From MM2 sp035460165 (GTDB taxonomy: Bacteria > Pseudomonadota > Gammaproteobacteria > Burkholderiales > Methylophilaceae): a DNA stretch of 64,000 nucleotides. The notes beneath the pieces were generated by a model. The model made no database searches. It was not told the origin of the DNA and saw only the letters and a program-made list of their open reading frames with translations. Within the stretch, counting starts at the first letter, position 1. Each line of letters starts with the position of its first letter. Location: the NCBI GenBank assembly GCA_035460165.1, contig DATHWW010000006.1:19195-83194 (forward strand), in the 5' to 3' direction. Position numbers and translations under genes: made by a program. Shown here in pieces: positions 35,210 through 46,691 of the stretch.

Positions 35210-38200
35210 ATGAATTTCTCACGGTTCTTTATCGATCGTCCCATTTTTGCGGCGGTTCTGTCCATCTTCATTGTGTTGGCCGGTCTGGCAGCAATGCGCA
35301 GTTTGCCTATCGCACAATATCCCGAAATCGCGCCGCCGGTTGTGACCGTACGTGCCGTTTATCCCGGCGCGTCGGCCCAAGTGCTGGAGCAGACTGTGGC
35401 TGCGCCTATCGAGGCGCAGATCAATGGCGTCGAGGACATGATGTACATGAGCTCGACCTCGTCTTCCAGCGGCGTGCTCGAAGTCCAGGTGACGTTCAAT
35501 ATCGGTGCCGATGCCGACAAGGCGGCACTTAACGTCAACAATCGCATCAAGCAGGTGGAGGCGCGACTGCCGCTGGAAGTGCGCCGCCAGGGCGTGACGG
35601 TGGAAAAGGGTTCGTCCTCCTTCTTGCAGGTGATTGGTTTCTATTCGCCTGACGGCACTTTCGACGATCTTTACACCAGTAATTACGTCACGCTGAATGT
35701 GCTGGATCGCATCAAGCGCATTCCCGGCACCACCAATGTGCAAATTTTCGGTGCCAAGGATTATGCAATGCGTATCTGGCTGAAGCCGGATCGCATGACG
35801 CAGCTTGGAGTGTCGGTGAATGAAGTGGTTTCGGCGGTCAACAGCCAGAACGCGCAATTTGCACCGGGCAAGATCGGCCAGAACCCGAACGGAAACGACC
35901 AGGAACTGGTGTACACCATCACCACGCAGGGCCGCCTGTCCGATCCGAAAGCTTTCGAGGCCATCATCGTCCGCTCGCGGGCGGATGGCGCTGAAATACG
36001 CCTGAAGGACATTGCCCGCGTCGAACTCGGATCCAAGGATTACGACTTCATCGGGCGCGTCAACGGCAAGCCCGCTGTGCTGGTGGGTGTGTTCTTGCAA
36101 CCGGGCGCAAATGCGCTGGGCGTTGCCGAAGAAGTGAATAAAGCCGTCGATGAAATGGCGCAAAGCTTCCCCAAGGGGCTGGAGAAGGCAGTGGTTTACG
36201 ACACTACCCGGTTCGTAGAGGTCTCGATCAGCGAAGTGGTGAAGACGCTGACGGAAGCGATGATCCTGGTGTTCCTGGTTGTACTGCTGTTCCTGCAGAA
36301 TCTGCGCGCTACCTTGATCCCATCGCTGGTGGTGCCGGTTTCGCTGCTAGGTACATTCGCCGGCCTTTATATGCTCGGCTACTCCATCAACACACTCACC
36401 TTGTTCGGTATGGTGCTGTCTATCGGTATTGTCGTGGACGACGCCATCGTGGTGCTGGAAAACGCGGAACGACTCATGCACGAGCGCGACATGACGCCGC
36501 GCGAGGCGACCATCGAAGCGATGCGTGAAGTGACCGGCCCGGTGATTGCCATCATGCTGGTGCTGATTTCTGTGTTCGTGCCGATTGCCTTCATCGGCGG
36601 CCTCGCGGGCGAACTGTACCGTCAGTTCGCGATCACCATCTCTATCGCTGTGCTGATCTCCGGCCTGGTGGCATTGACTCTGACACCGGCGCTGTGCGCG
36701 ACTATCTTGCGGCCGGAGCACAAACATGAAAACCGGTTTACACGCGGTTTCAATCGTTTCTTCGAGTGGATGACACGCAAGTACTCTGCGGGCGTGGCAT
36801 GGATGCTGAAACGCGCGGTCGTCGGTGTGTTGCTGTTCGTCGGCATGGTGGCGATCACCGCGCAATTGTGGAACATCACGCCCACCGCTCTAGTGCCGGA
36901 TGAAGATCAAGGCTATTACATCGCCGCCGTGTTCCTGCCGGACGGTGCCAGCCTAGGCCGTACCGACAAGGTGGTGAATCAGGTGACAGATAGCATCCTG
37001 TCCAATCCAGCGAACGAGTATGCGATTGCATTTACCGGCATGGATTTTCTCGGCGGCTCGTTCAAGAACAGCGCTGCGACCATTTTTACGACGCAGAAGC
37101 ATTGGGACGAGCGCGATATGCCGACGCAGGCGCTGGTCGGCGAGTTCTTCGGCAAGACAGGTGGAATCAAGGAGGCGCTGGCACTGGCGTTCAATCCTCC
37201 TGCCATTTTCGGATTGGGTAGCTCCGGCGGGTTTGAGGTCTATATCCAGAATCGCGGAGAAGGCGGAGCGCAAAAGCTGAACGAGGTCGCGCAGGCTTTC
37301 ATCGCCAAGGCCTCGCAGGACAAGAGTTTAGCCTTCGTGCAAACCTTGTGGCGCGCGCAGACCCCGCAATTGTTCGTGGACGTGGACCGTGCTCGTGCCG
37401 CCGCACTCGGCGTCAATCTCGAAGAGGCTTTCAATACGCTGTCCGCCACATTGGGCACGCTGTATGTCAACGATTTCAACAAATTCGGCCGCACTTGGCA
37501 GGTGCTGATGTCTGCGGATGCCGAGTATCGGCACAAGCCCGAAGACATATCCGCGTTGCATGTGCGTGGGGCTAACAACCAGATGGTGCCATTGTCAGCA
37601 TTCACTACGGTGCGTTACAACGCCGGCCCGGATACGTTGGATCGCTTCAATAACCTGCCCGCGGTAAAGCTGCTTGGTTCGGGTGCGCCCGGTATCAGCT
37701 CGGGTGAGGCATTGGCGAGTGTCGAGCGCATCATGCAGGAAGTGCTGCCGCCTGATTTCACTTATGAATGGAGCGGCGCCTCGTTTCAGGAAAAAAGGTC
37801 GAGTGGTGCTTCCAGCATGGCGCTCGGCATGGCGGTGATCATGGTGTTCTTCATCCTCGCGGCGCTGTATGAGCGTTGGACGCTGCCTTTCGCTGTGCTG
37901 CTGGCCTTGCCGTTCGGTTTGTTCGGTGCACTGGCCGCCGTGTGGGTGCGCAATCTGGTTTTCGCCGCCCTCGGCTTGCCGATTCCGCCGCTGGCAAACG
38001 ACGTCTACTTTCAGATCGGGCTCGTGACATTGCTTGGTCTTGCTGCCAAGAATGCGATCCTGATCGTCGAATTTGCGATCATGAAGCAGCACGAAGACGG
38101 CATGTCGGCCTGGGATGCGGTGCTGGAAGCGGCACGTTTGCGCTTCCGCCCAATCCTGATGACATCGCTGGCATTTATCCTGGGCGTGTTGCCGCTGGCG

Positions 38201-38356
38201 ATATCCAGCGGCGCGGGCGCGGGCGCACGCCAGTCGGTCGGTACCGGCGTCATGGGCGGGATGATGGCCGCGACTTTCCTGGCGATTTTCTTCGTGCCGC
38301 TGTTCTACCGCCTGATTGCACGCAACGATAAAAAGAAAGAGGTTCACGATGCGTAA
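35210..38356 (+). CDS. RND multidrug efflux pump (AcrB/MexB type, HAE1)
   Basis: A 1048-residue inner-membrane proton/drug antiporter. It opens with MNFSRFFIDRPIFAAVLSIF. The proton-relay aspartates lie in SIGIVVDDAIVVLENAERLM; twelve transmembrane helices and two large periplasmic loops are present. The PDEDQGYYIAAVFLPDGASL segment is typical of the HAE1 family. Length matches AcrB. It begins 12 bases after the adaptor and overlaps the channel gene by 8. Confidence 0.96.
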   Translation: MNFSRFFIDRPIFAAVLSIFIVLAGLAAMRSLPIAQYPEIAPPVVTVRAVYPGASAQVLEQTVAAPIEAQINGVEDMMYMSSTSSSSGVLEVQVTFNIGADADKAALNVNNRIKQVEARLPLEVRRQGVTVEKGSSSFLQVIGFYSPDGTFDDLYTSNYVTLNVLDRIKRIPGTTNVQIFGAKDYAMRIWLKPDRMTQLGVSVNEVVSAVNSQNAQFAPGKIGQNPNGNDQELVYTITTQGRLSDPKAFEAIIVRSRADGAEIRLKDIARVELGSKDYDFIGRVNGKPAVLVGVFLQPGANALGVAEEVNKAVDEMAQSFPKGLEKAVVYDTTRFVEVSISEVVKTLTEAMILVFLVVLLFLQNLRATLIPSLVVPVSLLGTFAGLYMLGYSINTLTLFGMVLSIGIVVDDAIVVLENAERLMHERDMTPREATIEAMREVTGPVIAIMLVLISVFVPIAFIGGLAGELYRQFAITISIAVLISGLVALTLTPALCATILRPEHKHENRFTRGFNRFFEWMTRKYSAGVAWMLKRAVVGVLLFVGMVAITAQLWNITPTALVPDEDQGYYIAAVFLPDGASLGRTDKVVNQVTDSILSNPANEYAIAFTGMDFLGGSFKNSAATIFTTQKHWDERDMPTQALVGEFFGKTGGIKEALALAFNPPAIFGLGSSGGFEVYIQNRGEGGAQKLNEVAQAFIAKASQDKSLAFVQTLWRAQTPQLFVDVDRARAAALGVNLEEAFNTLSATLGTLYVNDFNKFGRTWQVLMSADAEYRHKPEDISALHVRGANNQMVPLSAFTTVRYNAGPDTLDRFNNLPAVKLLGSGAPGISSGEALASVERIMQEVLPPDFTYEWSGASFQEKRSSGASSMALGMAVIMVFFILAALYERWTLPFAVLLALPFGLFGALAAVWVRNLVFAALGLPIPPLANDVYFQIGLVTLLGLAAKNAILIVEFAIMKQHEDGMSAWDAVLEAARLRFRPILMTSLAFILGVLPLAISSGAGAGARQSVGTGVMGGMMAATFLAIFFVPLFYRLIARNDKKKEVHDA

Positions 38357-39776
38357 AAAAATCGCTGCGATATTGCTGTTTGCCGCGTTGCTGCCTGCTT
38401 GCAGCTTCTTGCAGACAAATCATGAGAAGCCGGTACCCGAATTGCCGGATCAATGGAAAACCACGGGTGAAGGCAAGCAGGCGAGCGACGCCGGTGAGCG
38501 CTGGTGGATGCTGTTCGATGATCCGGTGCTGGACAAGCTGGTCGATGAGGCACTGCAGCACAATCATGATATCGAGGCCGCCGCCGCCCGCATTCTGGAA
38601 GCAGAGGCCGCTTTGGGGGTGACGGAAGCCGATCGTTATCCGATCGTTACCGCTGGTGGAAATGGCAGCCGTACCGGCTCTTCGGAAGCCACAGCGGTGC
38701 AGCAGCCTGGGATCCCCCGCGTACAGAACAATGTGCGCGTGACGCTCAACGCCAGCTACGAGCTCGATGTCTGGGGCAAATTCCGTCGTGCCAGCGATGC
38801 GGCACGTGCGCAATTGCTTGCTGCCGAGTCTGCGCGCGATACGGTGCGCCTGACGTTGACAGCCGATGTTGCCCAGCAGTATTTCAATTTGCTGGCGGCC
38901 GATGCGCAAGTTGAGGTAATCCGCGATGTACTCAAAACGCGTGCCGATAGCCTTGGATTGCTGCGATTGCGCGGCGAGTCCGGCCTGGTATCCGAGTACG
39001 AAATCCGCCAGGCGGAAGCCGAAGAGGCTGCCGCAAGATCCCAGCTGGCGGCTGCATTAAGGGCGCAGGAAAATCTGCAATCGGTACTTGCGATCCTGCT
39101 CGGCCGTTCACCGCGCGAAGTAATGGATGGCCAGGTCGAACGCGGCAATGTCGCTACGACCCAGGCAGTGTGGGTGCCGGATGGTTTGCCCTCCGACCTG
39201 TTGCTGCGTCGCCCGGATATTCGCGAGGCCGAGCAAAATCTGCTGGCCCAGGATGCGCGGATCGACGCCGCGCGTGCCGAATTCTTCCCGGCGATTTCGT
39301 TGACTGCCTATGTGGGCTCGGAAAGCGCGACGCTTGCGAACCTGTTCTCCGGTCCTGCCGGAATATTCCAGTTTGCGCTCGGGCTGGCGCAGCCTATCTT
39401 CAACGCCGGCCGTCTGACCTTTTCGGTGAAAGCCGCCGAGGCGCGCCGTGAGCAAGCGGTTGCCGCATATAAAAAGGCAGTGGCAAGTGCTTTCGGCGAT
39501 GTGCGCACCGCGCTCAACAATCAAACTGCCGCACGCGCGACGTTGCAGGCCGAGTCCGAGCGCATTGTCGCCTTGGTCGATGCACGGCGCTTGGCAAATA
39601 TGCGATACGAAGGCGGAGTTTCGAGCCGATTGGAAGTGCTTGATGCGGATCGCCAATTATTGCAAGCGCAATTGGCGCGAGTGGATGCCGAAAATGCACA
39701 GCGGGCGGCGGTGGTGGGTTTGTTCAAGGCGCTGGGTGGAGGATGGGCGGCAGAATCGGAAGCTGCCGCACCGTAA
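38349..39776 (+). CDS. RND efflux outer-membrane channel (OprM/TtgC type)
   Basis: A 475-residue TolC-family lipoprotein with lipobox LLPAC. Two outer-membrane-efflux repeats are visible: WWMLFDDPVLDKLVDEALQHN begins the first, and RPDIREAEQNLLAQDARIDAARAEFFP lies near the start of the second. It completes the tripartite pump. Translation probably couples to the pump gene through the 8-base overlap. Confidence 0.94.
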   Translation: MRKKIAAILLFAALLPACSFLQTNHEKPVPELPDQWKTTGEGKQASDAGERWWMLFDDPVLDKLVDEALQHNHDIEAAAARILEAEAALGVTEADRYPIVTAGGNGSRTGSSEATAVQQPGIPRVQNNVRVTLNASYELDVWGKFRRASDAARAQLLAAESARDTVRLTLTADVAQQYFNLLAADAQVEVIRDVLKTRADSLGLLRLRGESGLVSEYEIRQAEAEEAAARSQLAAALRAQENLQSVLAILLGRSPREVMDGQVERGNVATTQAVWVPDGLPSDLLLRRPDIREAEQNLLAQDARIDAARAEFFPAISLTAYVGSESATLANLFSGPAGIFQFALGLAQPIFNAGRLTFSVKAAEARREQAVAAYKKAVASAFGDVRTALNNQTAARATLQAESERIVALVDARRLANMRYEGGVSSRLEVLDADRQLLQAQLARVDAENAQRAAVVGLFKALGGGWAAESEAAAP

Positions 39777-39849
39777 CCCCTTTCATCTCTCCCGTGGCGA
39801 AGGCGGGACCGGTTCATTGCGGCCCGGAGGAGAGAGTGAAAGTTTAGAG

Positions 39850-39875
39850 AAAAGGCCGGCAAATGTCGGCTTTTC
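39850..39875 (+). terminator. Terminator of the efflux operon
   Basis: aaaggccggc pairs, with two G-U pairs, with gtcggctttt around AAAT; TTTTCT follows. A larger imperfect stem (tttcatctctcc / ggagagagtgaaa) lies just upstream at about 39781-39844. Confidence 0.65.
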
Positions 39876-39933
39876 TATGTTTAAGGATGGGTATCGTTGC
39901 CCCACGTAAGCGTTACTTGGAACCGGATGTAGA

Positions 39934-40290
39934 TCAAGCTTTTTTGCCGCGCTCAATAATCACGCCCAATTGCTTCAGTCCCGGCAATATTCCCGGTTTC
40001 CCCACCTTTACCTTCACCCACGGCGTACCGAACTCCTGGAGGATCAACTGGCAGACATGCTCTGCCAGCGCCTCGACCAGCTTGAAACTTTTTACTGCCA
40101 GCGTTGCACGAATGCGAGCGATAATCTGGCCATAGTCTATGGTGTCCTCAATCGCGTCCGTTTCGCAGGAGCGGCTGTGCGGCATCGCCAGTTCAATGTC
40201 CAGGACGATGGTTTGCGGGCGCATGCGCTCCCATTCGGGGACGCCGAGATGGGTTTCAACTTTGACTTCTTGCAGGAAAATAATATCCAT
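39934..40290 (-). CDS. folB: Dihydroneopterin aldolase
   Basis: A 118-residue enzyme of folate synthesis that splits dihydroneopterin to hydroxymethyl-dihydropterin and glycolaldehyde. MDIIFLQEVKVETHLGVPEWE is the usual N-terminus; TIDYGQIIARI and LVEALAEHVCQLIL are the conserved blocks. The ATG at 40290 gives the family length; the longer frame to 40551 is a shadow of plsY. It is divergent from plsY, a common arrangement. Confidence 0.93.
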   Translation of the reverse strand: MDIIFLQEVKVETHLGVPEWERMRPQTIVLDIELAMPHSRSCETDAIEDTIDYGQIIARIRATLAVKSFKLVEALAEHVCQLILQEFGTPWVKVKVGKPGILPGLKQLGVIIERGKKA

Positions 40291-40332
40291 ATCGCTTAGA
40301 ATCCACTTTTCAGGAATTCTAGAGCATCTGTA

Positions 40333-40944
40333 ATGAACGAGTGGATTTTTGTAGTGGCCGCGTATCTGCTGGGGTCGGTGGCATTCGGAATTATTGTCAG
40401 CAAAATGTTTGGCTTGCCCGATCCGCGCACCGTGGGATCCGGCAATCCGGGAGCGACGAATGTGATGCGCAGCGGCAAGAAGGCCGCAGCGGTGCTGACC
40501 CTGTTGGGGGATGCCGGCAAAGGCTGGTTGATGGTATGGCTGGCGCAGCATTATGGTCTAGCGCAGGAATGGGTGTGTGCGGTCGCGATTTCGGTGTTTC
40601 TCGGGCACCTGTACCCGGTGTTTTATGGCTTCAAGGGGGGCAAGGGCGTGGCGACCGCGGCCGGTATTTTGTTCGCAATCTGGCCGTGGCTGGGGGTGAG
40701 CGTGATGGCGACTTGGCTCTTGGCATTTGCCATGTGGCGGGTGTCCTCGTTGTCGGCGCTGATTGCGGCGGGTTTTGCGCCGATTTATGCGGCGGCATTT
40801 TTTGGTTTCAATATCGTCGCGGCGACAGTGCTGGTGCTGTCTGCCATGTTGGTGTGGCGCCACAAATCCAATATCCGCAAACTGCTGGACGGTACCGAAG
40901 CTGGGTTCGGCAAGCCGAAGGCGGGAAATCTGCCTCCGCAGTGA
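40333..40944 (+). CDS. plsY: Acyl-phosphate:glycerol-3-phosphate acyltransferase
   Basis: A 203-residue inner-membrane enzyme that makes lysophosphatidic acid, the first step of phospholipid synthesis. Signature motifs are SGNPGATNVMRSGKKAA (motif 1), GHLYPVFYGFKGGKGVAT (motif 2) and WRVSSLSALIA (motif 3). About five transmembrane helices are visible. Confidence 0.95.
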   Translation: MNEWIFVVAAYLLGSVAFGIIVSKMFGLPDPRTVGSGNPGATNVMRSGKKAAAVLTLLGDAGKGWLMVWLAQHYGLAQEWVCAVAISVFLGHLYPVFYGFKGGKGVATAAGILFAIWPWLGVSVMATWLLAFAMWRVSSLSALIAAGFAPIYAAAFFGFNIVAATVLVLSAMLVWRHKSNIRKLLDGTEAGFGKPKAGNLPPQ

Positions 40945-40981
40945 TCTTTTAGTGCAGGCCCCAGGTGTGCCGGCTTTGAGG

Positions 40982-41995
40982 TTACGGAGCAGTCAGTTCG
41001 GCCAGGTCCCAGCGGGGCCTAACGGTAAAGCCATGATTGCCAGGCGCGGCGTTTTTGAGTCGCATTGCGCCGGCAAAGGCGATCATCGCTCCGTTGTCGG
41101 TGCAGAATTCGAGACGCGGATAGAAAACCTCGAAACCGCGTTTCTTTGCGGCTAAATCCAATGCTTCCCGTAAACGTTTGTTTGCGCCAACACCCCCCGA
41201 GACAATCAAGCGATCTAACCGGCATTGCTCCAAGGCTGTAGCGCATTTGGCCGTCAGCACATCCACGACCGCCTCCTGGAATGCGTAGGCAATATCGGCT
41301 TTGGACGCGCCGTCTTGCGCTGAGTTGTTAGTAGCTGTCAGTACGGCGGTTTTGAGACCGCTGAAGCTAAAATTAAGATCGCCGCTGTTAAGCATCGGAC
41401 GCGGCAATTTCAACGATTTAAGGCGGCCGGTTTCGGCAAGTTTCGAGACCGCCGGGCCGCCGGGATAGGAAAGCCCAAGCAATTTGGCCGTTTTGTCGAA
41501 TGCTTCGCCGGCGGCATCATCCAGCGTGTCGCCGAGGAGTTCGTATTCGCCGATGCCCGATACGCGCATTAATTGCGTATGGCCGCCGGAAACGAGCAGT
41601 GCGACAAATGGAAATGGCGGCGGATTTTTCTCCAGCAATGGTGCGAGCAGGTGGCCTTCCAGATGATGCACCCCGATGGAGGGGATATTCAATGTGAACG
41701 CCAATGATTCGGCAACGCTGGTGCCGACCAGAAGGGCGCCAGCGAGGCCGGGGCCTTGGGTGTAGGCGATGGCGTCGATGTCGTCCAATGTCAATCCGGC
41801 TTCGTGCAGCACGCTTTCGGTCAGCGGCAAAACGCGGCGGATATGGTCGCGCGAGGCGAGTTCCGGCACGACGCCGCCATATTCGGCGTGCATCTTGATT
41901 TGCGAGTGCAGAGCGTGCGCCAGCAAGCCTTTTTCGGTGTGATAAAGCGCGATGCCGGTTTCGTCGCAGGAGGTTTCGATGCCGAGAACGATCAT
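40982..41995 (-). CDS. tsaD: tRNA threonylcarbamoyladenosine transferase TsaD
   Basis: A 337-residue ASKHA-fold protein that adds the threonylcarbamoyl group to A37 of ANN-decoding tRNAs with TsaB and TsaE. MIVLGIETSCDETG opens the protein; metal-binding histidines are in GVHHLEGHLLAP, and SGGHTQLMRV and GGVGANKRLRE are conserved nucleotide-binding motifs. It is divergent from rpsU, the classic gene order. Confidence 0.96.
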   Translation of the reverse strand: MIVLGIETSCDETGIALYHTEKGLLAHALHSQIKMHAEYGGVVPELASRDHIRRVLPLTESVLHEAGLTLDDIDAIAYTQGPGLAGALLVGTSVAESLAFTLNIPSIGVHHLEGHLLAPLLEKNPPPFPFVALLVSGGHTQLMRVSGIGEYELLGDTLDDAAGEAFDKTAKLLGLSYPGGPAVSKLAETGRLKSLKLPRPMLNSGDLNFSFSGLKTAVLTATNNSAQDGASKADIAYAFQEAVVDVLTAKCATALEQCRLDRLIVSGGVGANKRLREALDLAAKKRGFEVFYPRLEFCTDNGAMIAFAGAMRLKNAAPGNHGFTVRPRWDLAELTAP

Positions 41996-42023
41996 TGATT
42001 TGCGTATAGAATGATTGAAGTGA

Positions 42024-42052
42024 TTGATAAAATGTAATTCGCTGGCTAGAAT
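42024..42052 (+). promoter_or_regulatory. Sigma-70 promoter of the rpsU operon
   Basis: TTGATA (42024-42029) and TAGAAT (42047-42052) are separated by exactly 17 bases, 40 bases before the rpsU start. Each box has one mismatch to consensus. Confidence 0.75.
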
Positions 42053-42092
42053 AGCAAACTTTTTCGTTGTCTCTCAAGGAGAGAAGAATTCA

Positions 42093-42305
42093 ATGACTAC
42101 CGTACGTGTTAAAGAAAACGAACCGTTTGACGTTGCGCTGCGTCGTTTCAAGCGCATCATGGAAAAGACCGGCCTGCTGACCGAACTGCGCGCTCGCGAG
42201 TTCTACGAGAAGCCGACCTGGGAGCGCAAGCGCAAGGCTGCTGCTGCCGTTAAGCGTCACTACCGTCGCATCCGCAATCAGACTCTGCCGCCCAAGCTGT
42301 ACTAA
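42093..42305 (+). CDS. rpsU: 30S ribosomal protein S21
   Basis: A 70-residue basic ribosomal protein needed for initiation. MTTVRVKENEPFDVALRRFKR and the KPTWERKRKAAAAVKRHYRR tail are typical. It starts the rpsU-yqeY-dnaG-rpoD macromolecular-synthesis operon. The ATG at 42093 follows an AAGGAGAG ribosome site. Confidence 0.97.
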   Translation: MTTVRVKENEPFDVALRRFKRIMEKTGLLTELRAREFYEKPTWERKRKAAAAVKRHYRRIRNQTLPPKLY

Positions 42306-42317
42306 GCGTTGTCCGCA

Positions 42318-42764
42318 GTGTCATTGAAATCCCGCATCACTGAAGATATGAAGGCCGCGATGCGCGCCAAGGACGCTCCGCGTCTGGGTGCGATCCGGCT
42401 GCTGCAGGCTGCGATCAAGCAGCGCGAAGTCGACGAGCGCATCGAGCTCGACGATACGCAGGTAATCGAGGCGATCGAAAAGATGCTCAAGCAGCGTCGC
42501 GATTCGATCAGCCAGTACGAAGCGGCAAACCGTAATGATCTGGCCGATGTGGAAAAGTTCGAGGTCTCGGTGTTGCAGTCCTATCTGCCTCTGCCGTTGA
42601 CCGAGACCGAGATCGCCGAGCTGCTGGATAAGGCGATTGCCGATACCGGTGCCAGCGGCGTCAAGGACATGGGCAAGGTGGTTGCTGCCGTCAAACCGCA
42701 GGTGGTGGGTCGTGCCGACATGGGTAAAGTGTCTGGCTTGATCAAGGCGAGGCTAGGTGGCTAG
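42318..42764 (+). CDS. yqeY: GatB/YqeY domain protein
   Basis: A 148-residue protein similar to the C-terminal helical domain of GatB. LKSRITEDMKAAMRAKDAPRL and SYLPLPLTETEIAELLDKAI are characteristic. Its role is not well defined; it may interact with tRNA. I start at the GTG at 42318, which gives the family's normal N-terminus; a TTG three codons earlier is possible. Confidence 0.9.
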   Translation: MSLKSRITEDMKAAMRAKDAPRLGAIRLLQAAIKQREVDERIELDDTQVIEAIEKMLKQRRDSISQYEAANRNDLADVEKFEVSVLQSYLPLPLTETEIAELLDKAIADTGASGVKDMGKVVAAVKPQVVGRADMGKVSGLIKARLGG

Positions 42765-42793
42765 CCGTTCGCACAAGCTTGCCGGCCTCGACG

Positions 42794-42824
42794 AAAAGGA
42801 GCGTGAAGCTCCTTTTTTGTTTTT
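42794..42824 (+). terminator. Terminator or attenuator between yqeY and dnaG
   Basis: aaaaggagc pairs with gctcctttt around a five-base loop, followed by a long T run. It lies inside the rpsU-dnaG-rpoD operon, where an internal terminator is known in E. coli between rpsU and dnaG, so it probably lowers dnaG expression. Confidence 0.8.
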
Positions 42825-42837
42825 TGGACGCGCATAG

Positions 42838-44607
42838 ATGGCTATTCCAGACTTCTTTATTCAAGAGTTATTGAATCGCGTCGATGTGGTCGAGGTAATC
42901 GACGCCAGTGTGCCGCTCAAGAAGGCCGGCGCGAATTATTCCGCCTGCTGCCCCTTTCATAACGAAAAAACGCCCTCATTTACCGTGAGTCCAACCAAGC
43001 AGTTCTATCATTGCTTCGGTTGCGGCGCCCACGGTACGGCTCTCGGCTTCCTGATGGAATATCAGGGGCTGGGTTTCGTGGATGCGGTCCACGAGTTGGC
43101 CAAGCGTGTCGGCATGACGGTGCCGCAGGAAACGCGTGTCGTTGATAAAGCTGCTGAACAGGCCGTCGTTGGCATGCAGGAAGCATTGCAATTGGCGTTG
43201 GGGTATTACCGCGCGGAGTTGAAGAAATCCGAGCGTGCGATCAACTACCTTAAGGGTCGCGGCCTCAGTGGCGAAATCGCTGCACGATTTCAGATCGGAT
43301 ACTCTCCGTCGGGTTGGCAAAATCTTGCGAGCGTCATCAAGGATTATCAATCCGAGTCGCTGGGTATTGCCGGTCTGGTGATCACGAATGAGCAGGGGCG
43401 CCGCTATGATCGTTTTCGCGACCGGATTATGTTTCCGATCCACGATCAGAAGGGGCTGGTGATCGGTTTCGGCGGGCGCGTTCTGGGCGGTGACGGCGAT
43501 GATGCCGGGCCGAAATATTTGAACTCGCCGGAAACTCCGCTGTTTCAGAAGGGACACGAATTATATGGGCTGTTCCTGGCGCGTCGTGCTATCCGCGAAG
43601 CGGGCAAGGTGCTGGTGGTGGAAGGCTATATGGATGTGGTGGCCTTGGCGCAACATGGTGTTGGTTATGCTGTGGCGACTCTGGGTACTGCGACCACGCC
43701 TTACCATATCACCAAGCTGATGCGGCAGACGGACGATATCGTCTTTTGCTTCGATGGCGATGCTGCCGGGCGCAAGGCGGCTTGGCGCGCGGCAATCAAT
43801 AGCTTGCCCGCGCTCACCGATGGTTTGCGCCTGAGCTTCCTGTTCTTGCCATCGGAGCACGATCCGGATAGCTATATTCGCGAATTCGGCAAAGACGGTT
43901 TCGAGGCTGCATTAAAGGAAACGCAGCCGTTGTCGCAATATCTGGTACAAACGCTCAGCAGTGCCAACGATATGCAATCGCATGAAGGGCGTGTTCGGTT
44001 TTTGAATGATGCCGAGCCGATACTGAAGCAGATTCAGGCGCCGGCGTTGAGTTTGCTGTTACGCAAGCGGTGCGCCGAATTGGCCGGCGTGTCGCAGGTC
44101 GAATTGGAGTCGCTGATGAATCTCGCGCAGCCGACTGCGCGACGCAAATCGGCTCCGGCGCGAAGCTCTCGCAAACCGCCGACACTGGTTCGTAGGCTCA
44201 TACAAATGGTGTTGCTGCGGCCGCATCTGGCTTTGCAGCTCGATGCAAGCATGGTTCCTGGCAATGGCGCCGAAGATGAAGTGTTCGGACATTTGATACG
44301 GCTGGCTGCGGAAAGTCCGCATTCGGCGACATCCGCATTGCTACAGGCATTGCGCGGCAATGTGCCGGAAAGTTTGATGGCGGAAATCAGTGCGGAAGTG
44401 ATGGAAGTGGACGATGCCTTCGAAGTCGAGGACGAATTCGAGGGAGCAATGAAGCAACTGCGCGAAAATCTGGGACAGCGAGAGTTGGCAGTGGTGCTGA
44501 GAATTGCGCAAGAACAAGGTTTGCAGGCGCTGAGTCAAGAGCAGAAAATGCTTTTGCAACAGTTCCGTAGAGGGGCTGTCCAAGGAAATGAACAAAATAA
44601 GGTATAA
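42838..44607 (+). CDS. dnaG: DNA primase
   Basis: A 589-residue primase that makes RNA primers at the replication fork. The N-terminal zinc ribbon is CCPFHNEKTPSF...CFGCGAHG. The TOPRIM catalytic core includes VLVVEGYMDVVALAQHG and FDGDAAGRKAAWR. A C-terminal DnaB-binding domain follows. The ATG at 42838 begins the standard MAIPDFFIQELLNRVDVV. Confidence 0.97.
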   Translation: MAIPDFFIQELLNRVDVVEVIDASVPLKKAGANYSACCPFHNEKTPSFTVSPTKQFYHCFGCGAHGTALGFLMEYQGLGFVDAVHELAKRVGMTVPQETRVVDKAAEQAVVGMQEALQLALGYYRAELKKSERAINYLKGRGLSGEIAARFQIGYSPSGWQNLASVIKDYQSESLGIAGLVITNEQGRRYDRFRDRIMFPIHDQKGLVIGFGGRVLGGDGDDAGPKYLNSPETPLFQKGHELYGLFLARRAIREAGKVLVVEGYMDVVALAQHGVGYAVATLGTATTPYHITKLMRQTDDIVFCFDGDAAGRKAAWRAAINSLPALTDGLRLSFLFLPSEHDPDSYIREFGKDGFEAALKETQPLSQYLVQTLSSANDMQSHEGRVRFLNDAEPILKQIQAPALSLLLRKRCAELAGVSQVELESLMNLAQPTARRKSAPARSSRKPPTLVRRLIQMVLLRPHLALQLDASMVPGNGAEDEVFGHLIRLAAESPHSATSALLQALRGNVPESLMAEISAEVMEVDDAFEVEDEFEGAMKQLRENLGQRELAVVLRIAQEQGLQALSQEQKMLLQQFRRGAVQGNEQNKV

Positions 44608-44608
44608 T
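44603..44608 (+). promoter_or_regulatory. Possible internal -10 box for rpoD
   Basis: A perfect TATAAT lies across the dnaG stop, 38 bases before the rpoD start. No good -35 is seen 16-18 bases upstream, so this may be a weak or activator-dependent internal promoter. Confidence 0.4.
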
Positions 44609-44646
44609 GTACGGTTTTCCCGTTAACCGGATTTGGGGTCGAAAAT

Positions 44647-46560
<1,914 letters not shown>

Positions 46561-46573
46561 TGAGGCAGTTTCT

Positions 46574-46652
<79 letters not shown>

Positions 46653-46656
46653 CCAT

Positions 46657-46691
46657 AACGGCTTGTCGCGAAAGCGGCGAGCCGTTTTTTA
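46657..46691 (+). terminator. Terminator after tRNA-Ile2
   Basis: aacggcttgtcgc pairs (two G-U) with gcggcgagccgtt around GAAA, followed by TTTTTTATT. Its end touches the stop codon of the convergent gene. Confidence 0.85.
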
